Of a DNA stretch of 17,009 nt, positions 1-7,051 are shown piece after piece. Source of the stretch: CAIWCD01 sp043782365. Its GTDB lineage: Bacteria > Myxococcota > Myxococcia > Myxococcales > 40CM-4-68-19. Location: positions 1 through 17,009 of the forward strand of contig JAYWAO010000137.1 in the NCBI GenBank assembly GCA_043782365.1, written 5' to 3'. Position numbers and translations under genes: made by a program. Numbering within the stretch: position 1 is the first letter of the stretch; every line of letters begins with the position of its first letter. The notes under the pieces are model-generated. The model had not been told where the DNA came from and did not search any database. It was given only the letters and a program-made list of their open reading frames with translations.

Positions 1-87
1 TCGGGGCACCTGCTCGGGCAGGACCTCGGCGTCTCGGGCGGCGCGCTCGCAGTGCTCCCCCGCGGGCAGCTGCGGATGGTCGAGTAA
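1..87 (+). CDS. 3' end of an unidentified protein (28 residues visible)
   Basis: Frame 1 is open from the window edge to a TAA stop at 85-87. It encodes a Gly/Leu-rich C-terminus that ends in LPRGQLRMVE. Codon use is typical of the window (GC-rich third positions) until the final GAG TAA, which is part of an AT-rich repeated word (82-95). The next gene starts only 5 bp after the stop, so the two are probably co-transcribed. Too little is visible to name a family; the start lies outside the window. Confidence 0.6.
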   Translation, partial: SGHLLGQDLGVSGGALAVLPRGQLRMVE

Positions 88-95
88 TACACTTG
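82..95 (+). repeat. Iterated AT-rich word GAGTAATACACTTG, copy 1
   Basis: This 14-mer is identical to the one at 9682-9695. Its TAA closes the upstream gene, and its final TTG is the best start codon for the radical SAM gene. The core GTAATAC occurs five times in the window, counting both strands. No function is known to me. Confidence 0.6.
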
Positions 96-1058
96 CGCCT
101 CTCGCCCGCACAGCTGCGAACCCGCGCCGCCGAAGCCCGCCAACACTATGCAGCCTGCGATCTCTGCGGGCACCGCTGCCTGGTGGACCGCACGCGGGGG
201 CCCGCGGGCCGCTGCCACGAGGGGGATTCGGTGTTCCTCGCGGGCGCGGGCGTCCACTTCGGCGAGGAGCAGCCGCTGGTCGGGAGCCGCGGTGGACGGC
301 GGGCGCGCTCCGGCTCGGGCCTGGTGCTGATCGGCGGCTGCAACCTCGCTTGCCGCTCCTGCGAGACGGCCGACCTGTCGCTCGAGCGTAAGGGCCTCAC
401 CGAGGTGGACGCGGCGCAGCTCGGCGCGCTCTTCCTCGACCTGCAGGCCAAGGGCGCGGCGAACCTGAATCTAGTGACGCCGACGCACGTGCTGCCCGCG
501 CTGCTCGAGGGCCTCGCCGCGGCCGCCGAGGGCGCCTTCGACCTGCCGGTGGTGTGGAACTGCGGCGGCTACGAGTCGCTCGAGGCGCTCCGCCTGCTCG
601 AGGACGTGGTGGATGTCTACCTTCCCGACGCGAAGTACGGCGACGACGCGGTGGCCGAGCTGCTCTCGGGCTGCAGGGGCTACACCGCCGCGCTCCGCGA
701 GAGCCTGCTGGAGATGCACCGGCAGGTTGGTGTATTACAGAAACCCGGTGAAGACGGCCTCTCCACTCGCGGCGTGCTGGTGCGCCACCTCGTGCTCCCG
801 AACGGGGCGGCGGGCTCCGGGAGCGTCCTGGGGCTCTGCGCGCAGGTCTCGCCGGAGCTGTGGGTCAACGTGATGTCGCAGTACCGCCCGCTGCACCTCG
901 CGCGGGCGCCGCTGCCGGACAAGCCCGGGCTCCCCGTGCTGGCGAGCCCTCCGCTCATCGACCGGCGGCCCACCGGCGCAGAGGTGACGGCGGCGCTGCA
1001 AGCCGCGCGGGACGCGGGCCTGCGCAACCTGCTGCTCGATGGAGCGCCCGTCCGATGA
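93..1058 (+). CDS. PflX-type radical SAM Fe-S protein (PFL-activase homologue)
   Basis: This 321-residue protein has the radical SAM motif C-x3-C-x2-C at Cys83, Cys87 and Cys90 (CNLACRSC). These residues would hold the 4Fe-4S cluster that cleaves S-adenosylmethionine. An N-terminal Cys group (Cys22, Cys25, Cys29, then Cys41) precedes it, and this is typical of the uncharacterised PflX branch (COG1313) related to pyruvate formate-lyase activating enzymes. The substrate of that branch is unknown, and no glycyl-radical enzyme is visible nearby. The start is taken as TTG at 93, because no other start in frame keeps the N-terminal Cys group. There is no clear ribosome-binding site. The TTG lies inside the repeated word at 82-95, and a second copy sits inside the gene at 730-738. 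The stop overlaps the ATG of a HAD remnant (ATGA). Family assignment is solid; physiological role is unknown. Confidence 0.85.
   Translation: MRLSPAQLRTRAAEARQHYAACDLCGHRCLVDRTRGPAGRCHEGDSVFLAGAGVHFGEEQPLVGSRGGRRARSGSGLVLIGGCNLACRSCETADLSLERKGLTEVDAAQLGALFLDLQAKGAANLNLVTPTHVLPALLEGLAAAAEGAFDLPVVWNCGGYESLEALRLLEDVVDVYLPDAKYGDDAVAELLSGCRGYTAALRESLLEMHRQVGVLQKPGEDGLSTRGVLVRHLVLPNGAAGSGSVLGLCAQVSPELWVNVMSQYRPLHLARAPLPDKPGLPVLASPPLIDRRPTGAEVTAALQAARDAGLRNLLLDGAPVR
730..738 (-). repeat. Iterated AT-rich word GTAATACAC, copy 2 (inside the radical SAM gene)
   Basis: On the plus strand this reads GTGTATTAC and places the rare codons GTA TTA in the radical SAM gene, just after the MHRQVG segment. The 9-mer GTAATACAC is identical to the core of the copies at 82-95 and 9682-9695. 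Confidence 0.5.
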
Positions 1059-1105
1059 TCCGGCTCGTCGGCATCGACGTCGATGGCACGCTGGTGGCTC
1101 CTTGA
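1055..1105 (+). pseudogene. Remnant of a HAD-family (Cof-type) phosphatase: first 16 codons
   Basis: An ATG overlapping the previous stop (ATGA) opens a 16-residue frame that reads MIRLVGIDVDGTLVAP and then TGA. IDVDGTLV is the classic first motif of haloacid dehalogenase phosphatases (DxDGTL), with the first Asp as nucleophile. It sits near the N-terminus, where it belongs in Cof/YidA-type enzymes, which are normally about 270 residues long. Nothing after the stop resembles the rest of the family in any frame I read; the Mrp gene begins about 90 bp later. The likely history is deletion of the body of a HAD gene that was translationally coupled to the radical SAM gene. A chance match is possible but unlikely given the motif quality, its position and the ATGA coupling. 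Confidence 0.65.
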
Positions 1106-1194
1106 CGCCGCCTTGACACGAGGCATCTCAAAACGCATCGTCCGCGCCCCCGAAGGTGGCCCGCTCCCGAGGCCGCCGCACAGAGGTCGGCACC

Positions 1195-2307
1195 GTGGCC
1201 ATCGACACCTCCCCTGAAGCCGTCGTCCGCGCCGTCAGCGAGCTCTCCGACCCCTCCTCGAAGCGGCAGCTGGCCGAGCTGCGGATGGTCTCCGGCGCCG
1301 ACGCGCTCGAGGGAGGCGGCATCCGCGTCAGGCTCGAGCTCCCCTCGCCCGCGAGCCCGCACAAGAAGGTGCTCGAGACGCTGGTGCGCGAGCGGCTCGC
1401 GCCGTTCGGCTTCACCCGCGTCGAGGTCGCCTTCACCGGGGTGGTGCGCACCTCTCCTGCGAAGGCCGCCGCCGCGCAGGACCTCGTCCCCTCGGTGCGC
1501 AACTGCGTGCTGGTCGGCTCCGGCAAGGGCGGGGTCGGCAAGAGCACCGTCTCGGTGAACGTCGCGGTTGCGCTCGCGCAGATGGGCTGCAAGGTGGGCC
1601 TGCTCGACGCCGACATCTAAGGACCCAGCATCCCGCTGATGATGGGCCTCTTCGGCCGCCAGCCCCACGCCGCCGGCGACGGCAAGCGGATCGAGCCGCT
1701 GCAGGCCTACGGCGTGAAGGTGATCTCGATCGGCTTCTTCATCGACCCCGACCAGGCCACCATCTGGCGCGGGCCGATGCTCCACGGCGCGCTGATCCAG
1801 CTCTTGCGCGACGTCGACTGGGGCGACCTCGACTACCTCATCCTCGACCTCCCCCCGGGCACCGGCGACATCCAGCTGACGCTCGCGCAGCAGATCTCCG
1901 TGAGCGGCGCGGTGGTGGTGACCACCCCGCAGGACGTGGCGCTGGCCGACGCGATCAAGGCCAAGGCGATGTTCGACAAGGTGAGCATCCCGATCCTCGG
2001 CTTCGTCGAGAACATGAGCGGGTTCGTCTGCCCGCACTGCCAGCACGAGACCGACATCTTCGCCAAGGGCGGCGGCGAGCAGGCGGCCTTGAAGATGGCG
2101 GTGCCGTTCCTCGGGCGGGTGCCGATCAACCTCGCCGTCCGCACGGGCGGCGACGACGGGCGCCCTGTTGTCATCGACCACCCCGAGCTGCCCGAGTCGC
2201 AGGCGCTCATCCGGGTGGCCCAGAACATCGCCGACCGGGTCGCGCTCGCCAACCTCACCGCGGTGCCGCGCGGGCAGAAGCCGCTCGTCCAGCTGGGAAA
2301 GAAGTAG
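1195..2307 (+). pseudogene. mrp: Mrp/ApbC Fe-S cluster carrier ATPase, interrupted by in-frame TAA at 1618-1620
   Basis: If read through, this is a normal-length Mrp protein (about 370 codons). An N-terminal MIP18/DUF59-like domain (residues about 1-95) leads into a P-loop NTPase domain with the deviant Walker A GSGKGGVGKST near residues 108-118. The conserved CPHC at about 279-282 binds the transferred iron-sulfur cluster between subunits. The family motif LLDADIYGPSIPLMMG is intact except that the Tyr codon is TAA (codon 142). The frame is the same on both sides and codon use is normal, so there is no frameshift. The most likely start is GTG at 1195 (residues MAIDTSP), with AGAGG at 1182-1186; an upstream GTG at 1156 is also in frame. 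A product ending at the stop would lose the switch/Walker B region and the Cys motif. Restart at ATG 1639 would make a piece without the P-loop. A single-base C-to-A or T-to-A change, real or a sequencing error, explains it. Confidence 0.85.
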
Positions 2308-2316
2308 AGTAGACGG

Positions 2317-2763
2317 ATGGCACCCTGCGGCCAGCGTTCAAGCGAGCGGTCTCGAGCCCGGCGCGGCCTGCTGCTCGCCTTGCTCGCGCCGCTCGGCTGC
2401 GGGGGCGGGCCGCAGCTCACCAACCTGCGCTGCCGGGTGACGCCGTGCCAGCACCCCGAGAAGCCGTTCACGCTGCGGCTCGCGGTGGACTTCTCCGACG
2501 GCACGGGCACGCTCTCCAAGGGCGGCCTCGAGCTGCGGGTGAACGGGGCCACGCAGAGCGCGGTCTCGCTCGCGGAGGTCTTCTCTGCCCAGCTGCTCGA
2601 CCCCACGGCGGCCGCGGGCACGCTCGACTTCGATCAAGACGTGGTCCTCGACCGCGTCGGTCAGAACCAGGCCTTCACCACCAGCCTCATCGCGCACGAC
2701 GGCCAGGGGCAGAAGAGCAACGAGCCGCTTTTGGGCTTCAAGCTCACCCTGGGCGGGCTGTGA
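2317..2763 (+). CDS. Putative lipoprotein of unknown function
   Basis: This 148-residue protein has a basic N-terminus (residues 1-16), a short hydrophobic stretch (LLLALLAPL, about 18-26) and then Gly-Cys at 27-28. It resembles a lipoprotein signal with Cys28 as the lipidated residue, although Pro at -3 makes the lipobox imperfect. The mature part is beta-rich in appearance, with a conserved-looking pair CRVTPC just after the anchor. I recognise no family. It begins 9 bp after the Mrp stop and is followed 16 bp later by another small gene, so it probably shares their transcript. Export to the periplasm or outer membrane is inferred from the signal only. Confidence 0.65.
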   Translation: MAPCGQRSSERSRARRGLLLALLAPLGCGGGPQLTNLRCRVTPCQHPEKPFTLRLAVDFSDGTGTLSKGGLELRVNGATQSAVSLAEVFSAQLLDPTAAAGTLDFDQDVVLDRVGQNQAFTTSLIAHDGQGQKSNEPLLGFKLTLGGL

Positions 2764-2779
2764 AAAGGAGCGGCATCAA

Positions 2780-3229
2780 ATGACCGAGCGCAGGCCGGAG
2801 ATTCCGCTCGACCCGGAGGGCGAAGACGCGCCGAAGGGCTTGGTGGGCGATCTGCTCAAGCGGGCGGTGCTCACCGGCGTCGGCGCGCTCTTCATGACCG
2901 AAGAGGGGATCCGCAACGCGGTGGGCGAGCTGAAGCTGCCCAAGGATGTGCTGTCCTTCCTGCTCGCGCAGGCCGACCGCACCAGGGCCGACGTCGCGCG
3001 GGTGGTGACGGCGGAGGTGCGCCGCTTCCTCGAGAGCGATGGGCTGCAGCGGCAGGTCTGGAAGATCCTCACGGGCATCACGCTCGAGGTGAACGCCACC
3101 ATCCAGCTCAAGCCCTCAGGCGAGCCCGGGTTCAAGGTGGCCTTCAAGCGGTCCGATGGCGAGAAGGGCGAGAAGGAAGGCAAGGAGTCCAAGGCTCCTG
3201 CTGCGCCCGGCGAGACGCCGGCGGCATGA
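2780..3229 (+). CDS. Small helical protein of unknown function
   Basis: This is a 149-residue soluble protein. It has a good ribosome-binding site (AAAGGAG at 2765-2771, 8 nt before the ATG), one of the few in this window. The middle (about 25-100) looks helical and amphipathic, and includes the segment LLKRAVLTGVGALFMTEEG. The C-terminus, from about 127, is a charged and Ala/Pro-rich low-complexity tail. The size and helix-plus-tail layout recall phasin-like granule proteins, but no motif proves it and I do not assign a function. Its TGA overlaps the ATG of the next gene (ATGA), which implies translational coupling. Confidence 0.7.
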   Translation: MTERRPEIPLDPEGEDAPKGLVGDLLKRAVLTGVGALFMTEEGIRNAVGELKLPKDVLSFLLAQADRTRADVARVVTAEVRRFLESDGLQRQVWKILTGITLEVNATIQLKPSGEPGFKVAFKRSDGEKGEKEGKESKAPAAPGETPAA

Positions 3230-3594
3230 AGAGCCGGCTCGCCCGCTTCGCCGTGCTCGGCCTCACGCTGGCCGGGTTCCTCATCCTCGCCAAGAACCGG
3301 CCGCGCGACCTCACCGTCGAGGTGGATCTCTCGGCGGCGAAGCCCGCGTCGATCCGCGCCATCGACCTGATCGTGCGGCGCGAAGGGGTCGCGCTGCTGC
3401 GGCGGGAGCAGCAGTTCAGCGCGGGCGCACCGCAGACCCTCCTGGTCACCACCCGCACCACCCCGGGCCCGGCCGAGCTCGAGCTGACCTGGATCGACCA
3501 GGGAGGCACGGCGACCCGCGAGCGGCTGCAGGTCGAGCTCCGCGAAGCGGACGAGGCCGCTGGGCCGCCCCGGGTGAGGGTTCCGGCTCGCTGA
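3226..3594 (+). CDS. Small membrane-anchored protein of unknown function
   Basis: This is a 122-residue protein. A short basic start (MKSRLAR) leads into one hydrophobic segment (about residues 8-23), which is either a membrane anchor or an uncleaved signal. The remaining 100 residues look like a single beta-sandwich-type domain with alternating hydrophobics (for example LTVEVDLS and AELELTWID), and would lie outside the cytoplasm. The start overlaps the previous stop (ATGA), so the two genes are coupled. It ends 33 bp before the convergent glycosyltransferase gene. I recognise no family. Confidence 0.7.
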   Translation: MKSRLARFAVLGLTLAGFLILAKNRPRDLTVEVDLSAAKPASIRAIDLIVRREGVALLRREQQFSAGAPQTLLVTTRTTPGPAELELTWIDQGGTATRERLQVELREADEAAGPPRVRVPAR

Positions 3595-3627
3595 AGCGCC
3601 GCACCGAGGAAGCCCGGGCCCCGACCC

Positions 3628-4521
3628 TCAGCCCAGCTCTTCCCACTCGCCCGGATCGTGGGGCCCCAGCTCCGCGAGCCCGCGCCGGGCGCGGACCTGC
3701 GTGCCGTGCAGCGTGCTCGCCACCTCGCGCCGCTTGCGCTCGTAGGTGGCGTCGTCGCCGCGGTAGGGCCGCTCGTGCCAGAGGTGGACGGTCATCCCTT
3801 CGAGGCGGGCATCGATGGGCTCGGCGCCCGCGTTCTGCAGGCGGTGGCCGAGGTCGGTGTCGTCGAAGCCGTAGCCCGGCAGCGATTCGTCCCAGCCGTT
3901 GACCTCCTGGAGCAGCGCCCGGTGCACCGAGGTGCAGCCGCCGTTGAAGCCGCCGCTGCCGGTCTTGCGCAAGAGCGGCCCGAGGCCAGCGGCCCGCAAG
4001 AGCGGGTAGTGCGGCTTCTGCTCGATCCCTCCGGTGAGGAAGTAGCGCAGCGTCCAGGCAGGCGAGGCGAAGCGACCTGCGCGCAGGTCGTCCTCGGTGA
4101 GCGCCAGGCTCGGCGCAGGCCCGAGGCGCACGGTGTGGCCCGCCACATAGCGGCGGGCGCCAGCGAGGCGCAGGTGCACCTCGAGCGCTCCGGGCGCGAG
4201 CAGCATGTCGCCGTCGAGGTAGAGGAGGAGCGGCGCCTCCGCGGCGACGAGGCCCTTGTTGGCGAGCCGCACCTTCCCGTAGCCGTCGTGGGCCTGCCAG
4301 AGCCGGCGCACACGGGAGAAGTGCAAGCGCCCCGCCGCCTCCAGGGCGGGCGCGCGGCTCTGGTGCTCGGGGTCGCCGTCGTCGGCGACGATCAGCTCGA
4401 CCTCGAGCCCCGGCCGCCGCGCGCGCGTGCGCTCGACCTCGAGCCCGAGCGCCAGCAAAACGAGGCGCAGCGCGCGGGGGCTGCGGTAGCTGGTGACGAA
4501 GACGCAGAGCTGCGCGGGCAT
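3628..4521 (-). CDS. Family 2 glycosyltransferase
   Basis: This is a GT-A fold glycosyltransferase of 297 residues. Counting from the alternative GTG start at 4524, it has the N-terminal strand VFVTSYRSP, the first acidic motif ADDG (47-50), the metal/nucleotide-sugar motif YLDGD (102-106), and a C-terminal block of the galactosyltransferase-like type: FNGGC (193-197), WDE (211-213), YGFDDTDL (218-225) and HLWH (247-250). These residues bind the sugar-nucleotide donor, the metal ion and the acceptor. There is no membrane segment, so it acts in the cytoplasm, probably on a surface polysaccharide or lipid-linked glycan; the acceptor is unknown. ATG at 4521 shares one base with the upstream stop (TGATG) and is preferred over GTG at 4524. 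It is the last gene of a minus-strand unit after the Cys-rich protein and the kinase. Confidence 0.88.
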   Translation of the reverse strand: MPAQLCVFVTSYRSPRALRLVLLALGLEVERTRARRPGLEVELIVADDGDPEHQSRAPALEAAGRLHFSRVRRLWQAHDGYGKVRLANKGLVAAEAPLLLYLDGDMLLAPGALEVHLRLAGARRYVAGHTVRLGPAPSLALTEDDLRAGRFASPAWTLRYFLTGGIEQKPHYPLLRAAGLGPLLRKTGSGGFNGGCTSVHRALLQEVNGWDESLPGYGFDDTDLGHRLQNAGAEPIDARLEGMTVHLWHERPYRGDDATYERKRREVASTLHGTQVRARRGLAELGPHDPGEWEELG

Positions 4522-5024
4522 CACTCAGGCTTCTGGCGGGCCGGGTGGTCGGCGAGGACCGCCTGGGCCCGCTGGCGGAGCGCGGCGCAGAGGCCCCGTC
4601 CGTAGCGTGGGCAGCGGCGGGCCGCCAGCCCGAGGATCTTGTCCAGCCGCTCCGGCGCGCAGGTGTTGTCGAGGTGCGAGAGCAGGAACGGCAGCACCTC
4701 GGGCGCGCGCTTGATGGAGAGCGCCAGCGCCGGCGCGTCGCGCCAGCCGTCGGCCAGCTGCAGGCAGACCGCCTCGCTGAAGAGCGGCGAGAGCTCGTGC
4801 TCGTCGCAGCTCTTGTACCGGCGGATGGCGACGTCGAGCTTCTCCCAGGTGCCGCGCCCGCCCGGGCTCTCCTTGAGCTGGTCGATCACGGCGCCCACGG
4901 ACTCCTCGGCGGCCTCGGACTCTTCATCCGAGCAGTCGTCCGCGCGCGCAGGGGCGCCGAGCAGGGCGAGCGCAGCGCCGAGGGCCAACAGGCGGGCGGG
5001 GGGTTTCACGAGCACGCGCCGCAC
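4521..5024 (-). CDS. Secreted Cys-rich protein of unknown function
   Basis: This is a 167-residue protein with a Sec signal peptide: a basic start (residues 1-11), the hydrophobic core LLALGAALALLG (about 12-23) and a likely cut after APARA at about residue 28. The mature protein is acidic at first (CSDEESEAAEE), then helical, and holds six Cys (31, 73, 87, 122, 138, 146), an even number that suggests disulfides in the periplasm. The segments around 95-145 have the feel of short helical repeats. No family is recognised. The start is GTG at 5024; GTG at 5015 and 5009 are alternatives, and no ribosome-binding site is obvious. The stop overlaps the glycosyltransferase start, so both are co-translated; the kinase gene lies 31 bp upstream. 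Confidence 0.7.
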   Translation of the reverse strand: MRRVLVKPPARLLALGAALALLGAPARADDCSDEESEAAEESVGAVIDQLKESPGGRGTWEKLDVAIRRYKSCDEHELSPLFSEAVCLQLADGWRDAPALALSIKRAPEVLPFLLSHLDNTCAPERLDKILGLAARRCPRYGRGLCAALRQRAQAVLADHPARQKPE

Positions 5025-5055
5025 TGTAGCAAACTTGCCTGGCGATCGAGGGCGT

Positions 5056-6861
5056 TCAAGCCGCGGGCAGCGTGAAGGTGAACGTCGAGCCGCGGCCGGG
5101 CACGCTCTCCACCGCGACCTCGCCGCCGTGGGCCTCGACGATCGACTTGACGATGTGCAGCCCGAGGCCCAGCCCCTCGCGCGAGGTCCCCTTGGCGTCG
5201 CCCACCTGGTAGAGGCGGTCGAAGATGCGGCCGAGGTGCTCCGGCGCGATGCCGACGCCCGTGTCCTGCACCGCCACCGAGATCATCCCGCGCGGGGCCG
5301 GAGCCGCGGCGATGCGGATGCGCCCTCCGTCGCGGCAGTGGCGCTCGGCGTTCGCGAGCAGGTTGACCAAGACCTGGAGCAGCCGCTCGCGGTCGCCGCT
5401 GGCGCGGAGGTCGCGCGGGATCTGCACGCGCACCGCGAGCCGCCGCTCGAGCAGGCGCGGCGTCAGGCCCTCGGTCGCGTGCTGGACCAGCTCGTAGAGG
5501 GAGAACTCCTCGCGGCGCAGGGCGGTGCGGGTCAGCTCGAAGCGGGAGAAGTCCATCAGCTCCTCGATGAACTGCTTGAGCCGCTTCCCCGAGCTCTTGG
5601 CCACCTGCAGGCACTGGCGCTGCTTGTCGTTGAGGGCTCCCAGCCGTTCGCCGAGGAGGATGTCGGTGTAGCCGAGCATGGTCACCAGCGGCGAGCGCAG
5701 CTCGTGCGAGACGTTGGCGAGGAAGTTGTCCTTGGCCTCGTCCTGCTGCCGGAGGCGATCCACCTCCTCGCGCAGATCACGGGTGCGCGCCGCGGCCTCG
5801 TGCTCGGTGTGGACCGCCGCCTGGTAGAGCTGGGCCCGCAGGCGCACGCGCTCCAGCGCCCAGGCGCCCTCTGAAGCGAGGCGGGCGAGGGCGGCGAGGT
5901 CGGGGCTTTTGCCGCGCTCGGGCAGGAGGAGCAGGAGCCCCAGCGGCTCGCCCGCCGCGCGCAGCGGCGCCACCAGGACCCGTTCGATGCCCAGCGCGGC
6001 CAGCACGGCGGCGCGCGCCTTGGGCGTGGCCCGCTTGCCGAAGAGCGCCCGCAGCACCGCGCCAGGGTCCTCCTCCACCAGCGGCTCGGTCGAGGCGAGC
6101 AGCGCAGCCAGCAGCCCCGAGCGGGAGCGCTCCTCGTGGAACTGCTCGTCGCCAGACTTGCGCAGCCCGAGCGCCCGCAGCGCGCGGGCCACCGCGGAGG
6201 CGCGCTGCGAGAGGAGCGTGAGCGCGAGCGGACCGCGGACGGTGGGGCCCACAGGCGGCCCTTGGAGGGCCAGCGCGCAGTGGCAGCCGAGCGCGCGCAG
6301 CTCGGCGGCCAGGACCTTGGGCACGGTCTCTGGCGAGGGCTCCTGCCGCAGCCGCTCCGAGGCAGCCAGCAGCTGGCCCTGCAGCGTGCGCTGGCGGCCC
6401 ACCTCGGCGGGCGCGTCGCGGCGGAGGAGCTCCTGCGCCAGCTGCGCGCTGAGCTCCCTCCCGAGCCGCGCGAGGCCGCCCAGCCGCGCCCGGGCCGGCG
6501 CGTCCCCGAGCACCAGCACCAGCCGGCTCGCGGGCTCCTCGTCGAGCTCGAGGTCGAGCTCGACCCAGACCGGCGCGGGCCCCGCCTTGCCTTTCAGCAA
6601 CACCTCGAGGCCGGGCGGCACCGGCGCGAAGCGCACCGCGCGCCGCCGGCTCCCAGGCTGCTGTGGGAGCGAGGCCAGGGCCTCCAGCAGCGCCTTGTGC
6701 CTGGCCCCGCGAGACGAGAGCGGGCCCGCCAGCACCGGCGCCCCGAGACCATCCCCGGGCTCGCTCCCGGAGAGGTCGCGCTCCAGCTGCAGCAGCCCGA
6801 GCAGCGCCCGCGCCTTGGCGACGGAGGCAGCGATCAGCGCATGCAGGACCCGGCGTGGCAC
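5056..6861 (-). CDS. Cytoplasmic GAF-type sensor histidine kinase
   Basis: This is a 601-residue kinase when started at GTG 6861. The N-terminal half carries no clear membrane segment. Residues about 190-335 resemble a GAF sensor domain, followed by a coiled-coil linker (about 344-380). The HisKA domain holds the phospho-acceptor His386 in NVSHELRSPLVTMLGY. The ATPase domain has an N box (NLLANAERH, about 500), a G1 box (DTGVGIA, about 530), an F box (IFDRLYQ) and a G2 box (GLGLGLHIVKSI); it ends in the usual STFTFTLP. All catalytic motifs are present, so it should be active. No response regulator or receiver domain is nearby, so the partner is unknown (orphan kinase). The frame stays open far upstream to 7371, but that part is antisense to the crotonase gene at 7052. 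The start is therefore placed at the first reasonable GTG outside it. It is first in a unit with the Cys-rich protein and the glycosyltransferase. Confidence 0.87.
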   Translation of the reverse strand: MPRRVLHALIAASVAKARALLGLLQLERDLSGSEPGDGLGAPVLAGPLSSRGARHKALLEALASLPQQPGSRRRAVRFAPVPPGLEVLLKGKAGPAPVWVELDLELDEEPASRLVLVLGDAPARARLGGLARLGRELSAQLAQELLRRDAPAEVGRQRTLQGQLLAASERLRQEPSPETVPKVLAAELRALGCHCALALQGPPVGPTVRGPLALTLLSQRASAVARALRALGLRKSGDEQFHEERSRSGLLAALLASTEPLVEEDPGAVLRALFGKRATPKARAAVLAALGIERVLVAPLRAAGEPLGLLLLLPERGKSPDLAALARLASEGAWALERVRLRAQLYQAAVHTEHEAAARTRDLREEVDRLRQQDEAKDNFLANVSHELRSPLVTMLGYTDILLGERLGALNDKQRQCLQVAKSSGKRLKQFIEELMDFSRFELTRTALRREEFSLYELVQHATEGLTPRLLERRLAVRVQIPRDLRASGDRERLLQVLVNLLANAERHCRDGGRIRIAAAPAPRGMISVAVQDTGVGIAPEHLGRIFDRLYQVGDAKGTSREGLGLGLHIVKSIVEAHGGEVAVESVPGRGSTFTFTLPAA

Positions 6862-6991
6862 AGGCGCACCGTAGCAAGCGAGGGGCTCCCCAGGCGAGGG
6901 ACTCCGGCTGGGCAGCGCACCTTCCCTTGGGCAAGCTAGATGGCCTGCTGGCCCCGGTCCGGCCATCCCTCGACCGCGTGCTTCAGTGAGG

Positions 6992-7000
6992 TGATAGGAT
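6992..7000 (+). promoter_or_regulatory. Possible extended -10 promoter for the crotonase gene
   Basis: TGATAGGAT fits an extended -10 element (TGN plus TAGGAT) 51 bp before the crotonase ATG. A weak -35 candidate (TCGACC, 6970-6975) has a rather long spacer. This is the only AT-leaning stretch in the 190-bp region between the divergent kinase and crotonase starts. Confidence 0.3.
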
Positions 7001-7051
7001 CCCCGAGGGTGAGACGCTGGGGAGCAGGGCACAAGAGCTGGAGGAGCCACC

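Noticed and set aside
1112..1140. TTGACA at 1112-1117 as a promoter for mrp
   Set aside because: The -35 match is perfect, but no acceptable -10 hexamer lies 16-19 bp downstream (the sequence there is around CATCGT).
1618..1620. Recoding of TAA as an amino acid in mrp
   Set aside because: TAA is not the codon of selenocysteine (TGA) or pyrrolysine (TAG). Other genes in the window end normally in TAA, so it is not reassigned.
955..2181. Long minus-strand open frame of 408 codons opposite mrp
   Set aside because: Asp/His/Arg/Glu-rich low-information sequence, antisense to recognisable Mrp motifs; a shadow frame.
3658..4605. Plus-strand open frame opposite the glycosyltransferase
   Set aside because: The minus strand has clear glycosyltransferase motifs; the plus frame has Arg/Ala/Glu-rich shadow composition and no motif.
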